Below the pieces are notes generated by a model. The model worked only from the letters and a program-made list of their open reading frames with translations. It had not been told where the DNA came from and ran no database searches. This document shows, piece by piece, positions 47,842 through 56,470 of a DNA stretch of 64,000 nucleotides; the first letter of the stretch is position 1; every line of letters begins with the position of its first letter. Source of the stretch: Vibrio gazogenes. GTDB taxonomy: Bacteria; Pseudomonadota; Gammaproteobacteria; Enterobacterales; Vibrionaceae. The position numbers were made by a program, and so were the translations under genes. The DNA lies in NCBI RefSeq assembly GCF_023920225.1, contig NZ_CP092587.1:3251709-3315708 (forward strand), read 5' to 3'.

Positions 47842-48843
47842 TTAATCATGAATACAACGGAGCAGATGCGCTTCAAACGCTTCATCGATTGTCTCCGCAA
47901 TCAGTTCGATGCGGCTTTCGACACATTCGTCCAGTTCAACTTCGGTCAATCCGTCTTCTGTCAGGTTATAACCAAAAATCCCGCTGTCCGTAATGAATAC
48001 CGCTTTCATCCGCTCTAGTTGCAACTCAACCAATAATTGCCGTAGCTTCGAGTGTTCAAAAATCTTCTCTGGAGAAAAGCGCCAGCCCGCACTGTGAAAA
48101 CCTTCCCCTGCATTGACTGCTTTCAGCATACCGCTTTCCGGTATAGGTAACTCAGAAACCAAAGGCTTATTGTGACGATGATGATGGTGGGGGTGCGCCA
48201 AATACGCATGTACCGACGTATTTCCCTCGAACTCGGAGAAAGGGATAACGCCATACTCGGCAAAAATTAACTTCGTATCCGGTCTGCCCACTTTGGCAAC
48301 ATAGTCTTGTAACGCTTGTACATCACCATCTTGATAGAGATCGCGTTTGTTCCCCACCACGGTATCTGCAATTTCAATCTGCTGATTAAACGTTTCATGG
48401 TCGGTGTAACGAGAATCCGATAGCTTGCGTGCATCAACTAAAGTGATGTTCTTTTGCAACGACAAGAGCTGACGGTAATACGCTGTCGATAACACCTGCA
48501 AGACTTCCTTGGGGTGCCCAAGTCCGGTGGGTTCTATCAGTAAACGATCCGGTTTTGCTTCCGACAACAGTTGGTTGAGTGCGATTTGCATAGGCAGACC
48601 TGCCGCACAACACATACAACCACCTGGCACCTCTCGAATGAAAACGTTGCCTTTTGGCACCTGTTGTCCCTGCAATAAGCTCCCATCAATGCCTATTTCA
48701 CCGAACTCATTGACCAAAATCGCCCAGCGTTCATTGCTCGGTTTGGCAGCGATTAAATTCAAAATCGCCGAGGTTTTTCCTACGCCCAAAAACCCGGTAA
48801 TCATATGGGTCGGAACCCCTAACATTGGTTGTTCAGATCTCAT
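47842..48843 (-). CDS. COG0523 (CobW-like) GTPase, probable zinc metallochaperone
   Basis: The 333-residue protein has Walker A GFLGVGKTS, the COG0523 metal motif GGCMCC (CxCC) and the Walker B-region EPTGLGHP. The NKRD guanine motif follows, then an internal His-rich loop HPHHHHRH and a CobW C-terminal domain. I start it at ATG 48843 with AAGAGA upstream; an extended reading to 48948 is Cys/Phe-rich and not conserved in type. It is separated from zur by a 379-bp gap and is probably transcribed on its own, but the zinc block makes a zinc role likely. Confidence 0.88.
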   Translation of the reverse strand: MRSEQPMLGVPTHMITGFLGVGKTSAILNLIAAKPSNERWAILVNEFGEIGIDGSLLQGQQVPKGNVFIREVPGGCMCCAAGLPMQIALNQLLSEAKPDRLLIEPTGLGHPKEVLQVLSTAYYRQLLSLQKNITLVDARKLSDSRYTDHETFNQQIEIADTVVGNKRDLYQDGDVQALQDYVAKVGRPDTKLIFAEYGVIPFSEFEGNTSVHAYLAHPHHHHRHNKPLVSELPIPESGMLKAVNAGEGFHSAGWRFSPEKIFEHSKLRQLLVELQLERMKAVFITDSGIFGYNLTEDGLTEVELDECVESRIELIAETIDEAFEAHLLRCIHD

Positions 48844-49222
48844 TGGCAATTCTCTTGTTGTTTTGTACAAATTCGGGGGGCACAACAACCACTGACTCCG
48901 ACAGATAAACAGCAATACATGAACGGTTACGAAAACCTCATAACACAACGCTCAAAGATTGAGTGTTTAGGGGTTGTTGACCTTTCGTGGTTGAATTTTG
49001 TTCAATCTGAACGGGTATTAATCGCGGCGCGGGGCATGCCGCTTAGCTATCCTAAGCAAATGACCCGCAACAAAGAGCAAGACACGTTCAGATGAACCCT
49101 CTGGGCAGCATTTGTCGCTCATTTATCCAGCGTTAGGTCATAGTTCATGTAGATCGCTACACTTCACATGACCTGCCTTGACTCAATGCACGACAAATTG
49201 CTGCAAAAACTATCAAGAAAGG
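48844..49222. other. Gap with nested palindromes downstream of zur
   Basis: 379 bp without a supported gene. At 49105-49204 there is a nested dyad. Outer arms are GCAGCATTTGTCG and CGACAAATTGCTGC, inner arms AGGTCAT/ATGACCT, and the tip is GTAG-ATCG-CTAC. The outer structure may be a repeat element or a large terminator for zur. I found no clear Zur box for the COG0523 gene. Confidence 0.5.
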
Positions 49223-49702
49223 TCAACAGCCTCTAGCGTTTGACAATAATTTCTCAGCACATTCATCGCACACACAACTGATTTCGAACTGAGGACTCAT
49301 CACGGTAAAACCTGCTTGCCTAGCATCTGTACGGATGCTGGAAATCACCTTCGGTTCAATCGTCAGCTCACTGACCTTACCGCACTCAGAACAGATCAAA
49401 AATTGAGGACACCCATGGTCTTGATTACAACGAATATGGGAACAGACGATGAACTTATTCGACATATTCAGCTTATGGGCGAAATGCTCTCCCTCAAGAA
49501 AATCTAAAATACGATAAACCGACATCGCCTGAATGTTCTGCGCAAAATATTGATGGCAGTAATCGACGATTTCATAGGCAGAAAGAGGCTTATTGGCATG
49601 CAGCAAAGCATGCAATACCAACTTTCTCTTTGCGGTAAGGTGTTTACCCCGGGTCAGGCAAATTTTTTCTGCCTGTGCCATGATGGCATCGGTATTTCGC
49701 AT
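49223..49702 (-). CDS. zur: Zinc uptake regulator Zur
   Basis: This 159-residue Fur-family repressor senses zinc and represses uptake genes. It has a winged helix (TAKRKLVLHALLHANKPLSAYEIVDY), the segment MSVYRILDFLEG, structural zinc cysteines CSECG and CDEC, and the sensory His/Cys region CSHIRCNQDHGC. It is nearer Zur than Fur in its short length and Cys pattern. It lies 6 bp after the DUF1826 gene and is probably in one transcript with zigA, so it may be autoregulated through the palindrome at 53491-53508. Confidence 0.93.
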   Translation of the reverse strand: MRNTDAIMAQAEKICLTRGKHLTAKRKLVLHALLHANKPLSAYEIVDYCHQYFAQNIQAMSVYRILDFLEGEHFAHKLNMSNKFIVCSHIRCNQDHGCPQFLICSECGKVSELTIEPKVISSIRTDARQAGFTVMSPQFEISCVCDECAEKLLSNARGC

Positions 49703-49708
49703 TTGAGG

Positions 49709-50377
49709 TTATATGAAATCAAGTGTGAGTAATAAGCGCCTTTCATTCGATATCAATTCAGGAGAACGATGTACCAAGCCCGTCTGTTCGTTCCCTTCCC
49801 AGCCACCACCTTTCAATAAGGCGACATCACCGGATTGCATCTGATTGATACGCTGCTCATTATCAAATAAACCAGACAAATGATCGGCCATGCCCTGAGC
49901 ACCCGCTCCCAGTTTCCGGCGATCAACATCGTCGTTACTTAACCACTCCGTCGCAGAACCAACATAAGTCGTCACAAGGCGACAAGGTATTTGATCCACA
50001 TGAAATTTAGGACACATTGGTTTATCCAAAGCCGTCAAGCGCAGACCCACTTGCTGTAAATCGAAAAGACAGCAGAACATATCAACAATCAAACCTATAT
50101 CTTCACCCAGTGCATCTGCACATTCGTAATCCGATAACCGATTGCGAATCCACTCAGCTGCATTTGCGGGCGTCACGCTTTGTACCAACGCTAAAGGCTG
50201 CCCCTCTTGCAGCATATTTTTAATATGTGCGGTCATCTCGGAAGATAATGGTCGCTGCCAGATCGCAATGTTGTTTTCCGGTTGATAAATATCGCTCAGG
50301 ATACTCGGCATCGTCGATCTCGGAGCGACCGATGCTCCCCGCACCATCTCTGCAGGCATCGCCATGTCAACACTCAT
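49709..50377 (-). CDS. DUF1826 protein, possible Fe(II)/2OG-type oxygenase fold
   Basis: The 222-residue protein starts at ATG 50377, which overlaps the zigA stop by one base (TAATG) with GGAGGAAG upstream. It matches the DUF1826 group, found with zinc genes but without known function. I note H126-x-D128 (PKFHVDQ), a GD turn (SGDVALLKGG), H203 (TGLVHRSP) and R213/R214, a pattern like the HxD...H...R facial triad and 2-oxoglutarate arginine of Fe(II)/2OG oxygenases. That reading is inference. It is tightly coupled to zigA and zur. Confidence 0.8.
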   Translation of the reverse strand: MSVDMAMPAEMVRGASVAPRSTMPSILSDIYQPENNIAIWQRPLSSEMTAHIKNMLQEGQPLALVQSVTPANAAEWIRNRLSDYECADALGEDIGLIVDMFCCLFDLQQVGLRLTALDKPMCPKFHVDQIPCRLVTTYVGSATEWLSNDDVDRRKLGAGAQGMADHLSGLFDNEQRINQMQSGDVALLKGGGWEGNEQTGLVHRSPELISNERRLLLTLDFI

Positions 50378-51579
50378 TATTCTTCCTCCCAGGCTGGAAA
50401 TGGATCCGGTAACGCTTGCCACAAGGGCTCACCCGCCAACATTTCCTCTTCGGTGAGTAAACATTCATCAAGCGCATGTATCATTGCCGCTTTATCTAAC
50501 CGCTGCCCAATGAACACTAGTTCCTGACGCATATCACCAAATGGCTCAACCCAATTGTTTTCAATCTCTGCTAAGTATTCTGGCTCCGTTGGCCATTGCG
50601 CTTTCGGGATCGCTTTCCAAAACATACCGGCAAAACCGTAGTAAGCCATACCACCGGCTTGGTTCCACTGCCCGGCAAAATCTGGACGAGATGCGAGCCA
50701 GAAATACCCTTTCGAGCGAATCAACTTCCCGTAGCATGTCGTATTGTGTAGCAACCGATAAAATTTTTCCGGATGGAACGGACGACGCGCCTGATAACAA
50801 AAGCTGCTAATGCCATACTCTTCGGTTTCCGGAATATGCTCACCTCGCAGCTCTTTTAACCATCCCGGAGCCTGTTGCGCCCGCTCAAAATCGAACAGAC
50901 CCGTGTCCAGCACCTCAGAGACATTCACTTGCCCATTTTGAATCGCAATAATGCGCGCATGTGTATTTAAGGTTTTGAGAATCGCTTTTAATCGCTCGAC
51001 GTCGTCTGCGCTGGCAATATCGGTCTTACTGATCAAAATGACATCCGCAAACTCCACTTGCTCAATCAATAGATCAGAAACACTGCGCTCGTCTTCTTCC
51101 CCCAAATGTTCCCCGGTTTCCTGAAGAGACTGAGCCGCTTCGTAATCACGTAAAAAATTCACCGCATCAACCACCGTGACCATGGTGTCTAACGTCGCTA
51201 CATCGGAGAGCGATACGCCATCGTCATCCGCAAACGTAAATGTCTCTGCAACCGGTAGGGGCTCTGCAATACCGGTCGATTCGATCACTAAGTTGTCAAA
51301 ACGCCCCTCTTTCGCCAATTGAGCCACTTCCACCAGCAGATCTTCGCGCAATGTACAACAAATACAGCCGTTACTCATTTCCACCAGTTTTTCTTCTTTG
51401 TGATTCAGGGAAACTTCGTTTTTGACGGTCGCTGAATCGATATTGATTTCACTCATATCGTTCACGATAACCGCGACTCGCTTGCCTTCACGATTATTGA
51501 GAATGTGGCTAAGAACCGTGGTTTTACCAGCGCCCAAAAACCCTGATAACACCGTAACCACAATTTTTTTCTGACTCAT
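50377..51579 (-). CDS. zigA: Zinc-regulated COG0523 GTPase ZigA
   Basis: The 400-residue protein has Walker [11 protein letters not shown] and the CxCC motif in [11 protein letters not shown]. The sequence IESTGIAEP (Walker B region) and the SKTD guanine motif follow, with a long C-terminal CobW domain. This large type with a C-terminal FVGQR-like segment ([10 protein letters not shown]) is the ZigA/YeiR-like zinc metallochaperone group that keeps zinc enzymes loaded under zinc limitation. Start ATG 51579 with AGGA upstream. It is followed without gap by DUF1826 and zur. Confidence 0.9.
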   Translation of the reverse strand: MSQKKIVVTVLSGFLGAGKTTVLSHILNNREGKRVAVIVNDMSEINIDSATVKNEVSLNHKEEKLVEMSNGCICCTLREDLLVEVAQLAKEGRFDNLVIESTGIAEPLPVAETFTFADDDGVSLSDVATLDTMVTVVDAVNFLRDYEAAQSLQETGEHLGEEDERSVSDLLIEQVEFADVILISKTDIASADDVERLKAILKTLNTHARIIAIQNGQVNVSEVLDTGLFDFERAQQAPGWLKELRGEHIPETEEYGISSFCYQARRPFHPEKFYRLLHNTTCYGKLIRSKGYFWLASRPDFAGQWNQAGGMAYYGFAGMFWKAIPKAQWPTEPEYLAEIENNWVEPFGDMRQELVFIGQRLDKAAMIHALDECLLTEEEMLAGEPLWQALPDPFPAWEEE

Positions 51580-51605
51580 TGTCCTCACTCCAAAACTCTT
51601 TTATG

Positions 51606-51870
51606 TATACCCAAATGACCTCAAGATGCAGTTTCAGCGAGAATCACTGGACTCAGAGGCAAGGCAGAGATTTGAGTCATAGCCATTCTATGGCGATAAT
51701 CTCTAACACAGTCTCTGAGTTCAGTGAACTCGCCCTTCGGGAGTGCTTCAATCGGCGCCTTTCTGCGTCAAATGTCATTGAAATGGGAAGACCATTCCTG
51801 CCGACATTTTCCTTGAATGACGCCGATTGAAGACACTCTGAATCCTGCATCTTGAGGTTACTTGGGTATA
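51606..51870. repeat. 265-bp palindromic MITE-like repeat between znuB and zigA
   Basis: The ends form a 26-bp near-perfect inverted repeat (TATACCCAA at the left, TTGGGTATA at the right, continuing to the GATGCAG/CTGCATC core). A second inner dyad pairs GAGTGCTTCAATCGGCG (51740s) with CGCCGATTGAAGACACTC. No coding frame is supported. Similar TATACCCAA...GATGCAG-ended repeats are, to my knowledge, common in vibrio intergenic regions. It lies inside the presumed znuCB-zigA-zur transcript. Confidence 0.75.
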
Positions 51871-51879
51871 TATTTCCAG

Positions 51880-52692
51880 TTAACTCTGCGAGTCGGCTTG
51901 CATCTTCAGCCGAACTTTCCAAATTACACTCGACGCGATAAATAACCCGGCGGCAATACAAACCATTGTGGGGCCAGTCGGCGTATCCAAAAGGTAGGAA
52001 GTGCGTAAGCCAATCACACTGGCACTACAACCAATCACTGCGGCAAGCATCACCATCATTTCCGGTGTCTGACTAAATGGTCGGGCTGTCGCCGCAGGAA
52101 TAATCAGCATCGCCACAATCAGCAGTACACCAACAACTTTAATGGCAACAGCGACCACGACAGCAAGCGCAATGGTGAGAATGAGTTGTTCCCGTTTAGG
52201 CGAAAAGCCACTAGCCAGTGCTAAATCTTTATTCAGCGTTGATAACAGCAGCCCAGACCAACGAAAACGAATCAGCCCGATCACAAACAAAGTTCCCACC
52301 CAAATAACCAGCAGATCCATTTTGCTGACGGCCAGAATGTCACCAAATAAGTACGCCATGAGATCCAGTCGAATACCGGAGAGAAATGACACCGCCACAA
52401 GACCCGCTGCCAGAGCAGAATGCGCCATCACGCCCAACAGCGTATCCATGGCATACCCTCGCCCGGAAAACGAAGACACCGTGATAGCCATGAGCAACGC
52501 AATAAACAATACGCCAGGGAAAATTGGCAGAGAAAAAGAGAGCGATAAGGCAACACCCAACATGGAGGCATGCGCCGTAGCATCGCCAAAATAAGCCATA
52601 CGACGCCATACAATAAAGCACCCCAGAGGGGCCGCGGCTAAAGTCACACCAATGCCGGCAAAAGCGGCACGCCAAAGAAAATCATCCAGCAT
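51880..52692 (-). CDS. znuB: Zinc ABC transporter permease ZnuB
   Basis: ZnuB is the inner-membrane channel of the high-affinity zinc importer. The 270-residue protein has seven to eight hydrophobic helices and the family stretches GCFIVWRRMAYFGDATAHASMLGVAL and GVLLIVAMLIIPAATARP. The ATG overlaps the end of znuC by 11 bp. The 3' end is 10 bp from the palindromic repeat. Confidence 0.95.
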   Translation of the reverse strand: MLDDFLWRAAFAGIGVTLAAAPLGCFIVWRRMAYFGDATAHASMLGVALSLSFSLPIFPGVLFIALLMAITVSSFSGRGYAMDTLLGVMAHSALAAGLVAVSFLSGIRLDLMAYLFGDILAVSKMDLLVIWVGTLFVIGLIRFRWSGLLLSTLNKDLALASGFSPKREQLILTIALAVVVAVAIKVVGVLLIVAMLIIPAATARPFSQTPEMMVMLAAVIGCSASVIGLRTSYLLDTPTGPTMVCIAAGLFIASSVIWKVRLKMQADSQS

Positions 52693-53413
52693 TTAATGAT
52701 CCCCGATGTATGTAATGAGAGGAATCTTGATGCCGATACACGCCTAAAACATCATCGTCATCAAGACCAAACAGTGATTTATATTCCGGAGACTGACTGA
52801 CCGTTTCCGGAACACCTTCACAGCAGATATGGCCATTTAGGCAGATAACACGATCCGTTCGTCTCATCACCACATGCAGGTCATGACTGACCATCATCAC
52901 CGCACACCCGGTTTCTTGCCGGATCGCATCAATCTGTTGATAGAAATCCACAGTGCCACGTTGGTCGAGCCCTTGTGTTGCTTCATCCAACAGAAGCAAT
53001 GAGGGTTCTTCCAACAATGCCCGGGCCAAGAGAACCCGTTGCAGTTGTCCGCCGGACAAGGACATCACCTGCTGTTTTTCCATGCCCGCAACACCAGCAC
53101 GCGCTAAAGCCTGCCTAATCGCTTCTTTTGAGTGACGCTGTGGAAGCGTCAAAAACCGGTTAACCGTCATCGGTAGCGTTTCATCAATATGGAGCCGTTG
53201 CGGCACGTAGCCGATCTTCAGGTCGGCAGATCGAATCACTTGACCACTCGTCGGAGACACCGCACCTATCAACGTTTTTAATAACGTTGACTTACCAGAA
53301 CCATTCGGGCCGACAATCGTAACGATTTCACCCCGACTCACCGAAATATTGACGCGATCCAAAATCGTGTTATGACCAAACTTAACGGACAACGCTTGTG
53401 AAGAAATCAACAT
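52682..53413 (-). CDS. znuC: Zinc ABC transporter ATPase ZnuC
   Basis: The 243-residue ATPase energises ZnuB. Walker A is GPNGSGKST, the signature is SLSGGQLQRVLLARALL, Walker B is LLLLDEATQGLD and the H-loop is MVSHDLHVV. The C-terminus after about residue 200 contains CLNGHICCEGVPE, as usual in ZnuC. It is divergent from znuA across 147 bp that hold the Zur-type palindrome. Confidence 0.95.
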   Translation of the reverse strand: MLISSQALSVKFGHNTILDRVNISVSRGEIVTIVGPNGSGKSTLLKTLIGAVSPTSGQVIRSADLKIGYVPQRLHIDETLPMTVNRFLTLPQRHSKEAIRQALARAGVAGMEKQQVMSLSGGQLQRVLLARALLEEPSLLLLDEATQGLDQRGTVDFYQQIDAIRQETGCAVMMVSHDLHVVMRRTDRVICLNGHICCEGVPETVSQSPEYKSLFGLDDDDVLGVYRHQDSSHYIHRGSLNAG

Positions 53414-53490
53414 CTACTTTCTCCCAATGGTGTGACGATATCGGACAAGTTTTTAAATAAAGACCGACAGATAAGATACCCAAACTAAAA

Positions 53491-53508
53491 GTTATGTTAT
53501 AACATAAC
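53491..53508. promoter_or_regulatory. Zur-type operator between znuC and znuA
   Basis: GTTATGTTATAACATAAC is a perfect 18-bp palindrome with the TGTTATAACA core of gamma-proteobacterial Zur boxes. It sits centrally between znuC and znuA and could repress both directions. Confidence 0.88.
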
Positions 53509-53560
53509 AATTCAATTTGCCACTCTGACAATTTTTATTACATACGATCAGGAGAATATC

Positions 53561-54505
53561 ATGCTCAAAAAAGCCATATCCGGTATTGCTATCGTTTTGG
53601 CAACCGTCTCGCAAGCTTACGCTCAAGCCCCTCATGTCGCCGTTGACATCGCACCATTACATTCACTGGTCGCGCAAGTGATGGATGGTGTCGGTCAACC
53701 GGATCTACTCATCCGCGCGGGAGCTTCCCCTCACGAATATCATTTGCGCCCTTCTGAGGCGCAGGCACTCTCACAAGCAGATATCGTGTTTTGGATTGGT
53801 GAAGGATTAACCCCTTGGCTTGAAAAACCACTTTCAAGTTTAGCGAGTTCTGCCGTTAAGGTTGAGATGGCAGAAGTGAAGGGAACGACCCTGTATGACT
53901 TCCGTCAAGGCGCAACATTCGAAGCCCATGAACATCATGGAGAACATCATGATGGAGCCCATGATCATCATGAAGGGCATCATCACGAAGGACATGACCC
54001 TCATATGTGGCTGGATCCCCAGAATGCCGAAGTTTGGGTCACAGCGATTGCTAACACATTGTCGAATGCAGACAGTGAACATACGCAGCTTTATCAACAA
54101 AATGCCAAAGCAACGATTATTCGTTTACATCGGCTTAGCGATAAAATTGCGCAGCAAGCCCAAACCCTCAAAGGGATTAAATTCATCGTATTTCATGATG
54201 CTTACCAATATTTTGAGCGCCGGTTCCATCTGTTGGCTTCTGGGGCGATTTCCATTTCTGATGCATCGAAACCAAGCCCGGCCCGAATTGCAAAAATTCG
54301 CAAAACAGTCAAAGATTTGGGGGTGACCTGTGTGTTTACCGAACCGCAATTCAACCCTGAATTAGTTCATGCGGTCTTTGCAAACTCAGCCATCACAACC
54401 ATCGGCACCATGGATCCCATTGGTGCGAACATTCCGGTTGGCAAAGATCATTACCGAGCGCTGTTAGCCGCGATGATCGACAGCCTGAAACAGTGTCATC
54501 GTTAA
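53561..54505 (+). CDS. znuA: Periplasmic zinc-binding protein ZnuA
   Basis: ZnuA captures zinc in the periplasm for ZnuBC. The 314-residue protein has a signal peptide cleaved near AYA|QA, and zinc-ligand histidines in ASPHEYHLRPSEA, HDPHMWLDP and FHDAYQYFERRF. The charged His-rich loop (about residues 127-148) is rich in HH and HEG repeats and is typical of ZnuA. AGGAG lies 8 bp before the ATG. Confidence 0.96.
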   Translation: MLKKAISGIAIVLATVSQAYAQAPHVAVDIAPLHSLVAQVMDGVGQPDLLIRAGASPHEYHLRPSEAQALSQADIVFWIGEGLTPWLEKPLSSLASSAVKVEMAEVKGTTLYDFRQGATFEAHEHHGEHHDGAHDHHEGHHHEGHDPHMWLDPQNAEVWVTAIANTLSNADSEHTQLYQQNAKATIIRLHRLSDKIAQQAQTLKGIKFIVFHDAYQYFERRFHLLASGAISISDASKPSPARIAKIRKTVKDLGVTCVFTEPQFNPELVHAVFANSAITTIGTMDPIGANIPVGKDHYRALLAAMIDSLKQCHR

Positions 54506-54518
54506 TATCAATACCACT

Positions 54519-54570
54519 GAGCCTCTTCTTACCATGCATAGACTGACCATGCTTAGAGAGAGGCTCTTTG
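54519..54570 (+). terminator. Probable terminator after znuA
   Basis: GAGCCTCT/AGAGGCTC arms with an inner CATGC.../...GCATG-like core, followed by TTTGCTT, 14 bp past the znuA stop. Confidence 0.55.
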
Positions 54571-54597
54571 CTTCCAACTCCCCCCACAGCCAGCTCG

Positions 54598-54627
54598 CTA
54601 GTACCTAGTCTAGTACCTAGCACCTAG
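54598..54627. repeat. CTAG-rich direct repeats
   Basis: Five CTAG tetramers in 30 bp, within CTAGTACCTAG and CACCTAG units. CTAG is normally rare in enterobacterial-type genomes. There is no coding frame. The rest of 54571-54847 holds the Fur box and no gene. Confidence 0.65.
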
Positions 54628-54735
54628 CACCGCCTTAAAGCATCCTCCCTGCCAGCACGAAAATTTCAGCGCATCGATCTTATTTTTCAATTGAGTTTTG
54701 TCGAACTTTTGATCAATAATGACCAAAAGTCATTA

Positions 54736-54754
54736 GCAATTAATAATCATTATC
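54736..54754. promoter_or_regulatory. Fur box upstream of the ABC transporter pair
   Basis: The 19-mer ending ATAATCATTATC matches the Fur consensus GATAATGATAATCATTATC at 15 of 19 positions, with the right half perfect. It lies about 95 bp before the first ABC gene. Confidence 0.7.
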
Positions 54755-54847
54755 ATTTAAAATTAAATGAGAAATAAGAGTACATGAGAGACAGATACGC
54801 CATGTTGTACGACTGCCAACGACATCCGCAGGCATAAGGAATCATCA

Positions 54848-56470
54848 ATGAACAAAGGACAACACCAAACATACCTTTTTGACCCTTTATTGAGACCGGC
54901 TCTCAAACCCGTATTACCACAGCTCGGTTTAGGCATACTCGCAGAGGGAATCGCCGGTTTAGCGACACTCGCTGCACTCTGGTGCCTCATTCACCTGATA
55001 GCGGATCTATCCATCATTTGGGTACTCTATGCCTGTGCCTGTTGGAGTGTCGGAGCGATTTGTTCATCAAGTGCGTCATGGATTTCCCATCAGGCCGAAG
55101 CCGGTTTTTCCTCAAAACTACGCCGTCAGGTTGCTACTCACTTAACACAACTCCCGACCCGGACGTTAGCGCGCTACGATGACAACGCACTGCGGCGATT
55201 AGTGTCTGAAGATATTGCCGCCCTGCACCACATGGTCGCTCACTTACCCGCAGAAATCGCGACGTTTATCATTGTCCCTGCCGCTTCGGTGATCATGCTG
55301 CTTATGATGTCCGGGCCAATCTCTTTGCTCGCTTTACTCCCCGGATGCATCGCTGCCATGTATTACCTGATCTTCGTCCCACGTTATTCAATGCGTTTTA
55401 ATGTTGAACGGGTGGCAGCCATGGAGACCATCGTCACCGCGATTAACAACTATGTCCGTGGGATCCGCATTCATCGCCTTTTCAATGCACAATCCGGTGC
55501 GCTTGCGGATTACCATGACGCTACCAATCGCTTCACACAGGGTATGGTCACGTGGGTAAGTCATGTGGCAACCGCCGCCGCGATTGCCACCGCGTTATTA
55601 CAGGCGGTGGCAACATTTGCCATCGCATATTGGGTCTCTTATGAACTCAGCCCCGTCGCGCTCGCAGCGACAATGTTTTTCGGGCTGGCAATCGTCACCC
55701 CGTCATTGCGCCTCGGACATGGTCTCGACTACCTTTCCTCCGGCCGCGTTGCAGGCCAGCGCATCGCTGAATTGCTGCGTGAAACAACACTTCCCAAAGG
55801 CAATGCTTCTCTTCAGGGGGATGACGCAAAACTCACCGCCCAAGCCATCAGTATTCATACCGAGAACGGAGCGCTGATTGAGCATTTTTCTCACCAATTT
55901 CCCCCCGGAAAACTCACGGTCATCATGGGGCCAAGCGGCAGTGGCAAAACAACCCTACTCCGGATACTTGCAGGGTTTGAGCAATCAGGCAGTGGTGCGG
56001 TTTGTCTGGGGAACCAAAGTATTGTGGCGCTCGATGAGCAAGTCCGTCATCAGATGATTCAGTTGCTACCGCAAACAAACCCCGTGCTCAATGCCACGGT
56101 CCGGGAGAATTTATGGCTGACCGCACCGGATGCCAGTGATCAACAACTCCATGATGCGCTGACGCATGCCCAACTGGAGATCGACTTAGATGTCGATGCA
56201 ACAATACTGTCTGGCGGAGAACAGCAAAGAGTCGGACTGGCACGCTTATTCTTGAGCCCGGCAACGATCCTACTGCTGGATGAACCCACCAGTGCTTTGG
56301 ACCACGCGAATGCGCATCAGCTCATGGCGGCATTGTTACATTTGACGCATAGCCAAAATAAAACGCTGATCATGGTGACTCATGATCCCGCTCTGGCCGC
56401 TCAAGCTGACCAACACATTGATCTCAAAAAATCGCTACAACTCAAAGCATCATCACAACACAAGGAATGA
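54848..56470 (+). CDS. ABC half-transporter (fused permease-ATPase), iron-linked
   Basis: The 540-residue protein has an exporter-type six-helix membrane domain (about 20-310) followed by an ATPase with Walker A GPSGSGKTT, signature LSGGEQQRVGLARL and Walker B ILLLDEPTSALD. It overlaps the next gene by 4 bp (ATGA), so the two probably form a heterodimer. With a Fur box upstream, siderophore transport of the YbtP/YbtQ or IrtA/IrtB kind is plausible, but no siderophore genes are adjacent. The substrate cannot be read from the sequence. Confidence 0.82.
   Translation: MNKGQHQTYLFDPLLRPALKPVLPQLGLGILAEGIAGLATLAALWCLIHLIADLSIIWVLYACACWSVGAICSSSASWISHQAEAGFSSKLRRQVATHLTQLPTRTLARYDDNALRRLVSEDIAALHHMVAHLPAEIATFIIVPAASVIMLLMMSGPISLLALLPGCIAAMYYLIFVPRYSMRFNVERVAAMETIVTAINNYVRGIRIHRLFNAQSGALADYHDATNRFTQGMVTWVSHVATAAAIATALLQAVATFAIAYWVSYELSPVALAATMFFGLAIVTPSLRLGHGLDYLSSGRVAGQRIAELLRETTLPKGNASLQGDDAKLTAQAISIHTENGALIEHFSHQFPPGKLTVIMGPSGSGKTTLLRILAGFEQSGSGAVCLGNQSIVALDEQVRHQMIQLLPQTNPVLNATVRENLWLTAPDASDQQLHDALTHAQLEIDLDVDATILSGGEQQRVGLARLFLSPATILLLDEPTSALDHANAHQLMAALLHLTHSQNKTLIMVTHDPALAAQADQHIDLKKSLQLKASSQHKE

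Noticed and set aside
49132..49138. GTTAGGT resembling an integron attC core site
   Set aside because: No partner RYYYAAC core was found at a suitable distance and there is no cassette or integrase, so the match is probably chance.
53961..54000. His/Asp-rich repeat in znuA considered as a tandem DNA repeat
   Set aside because: It encodes the metal-binding loop typical of ZnuA and needs no further explanation.
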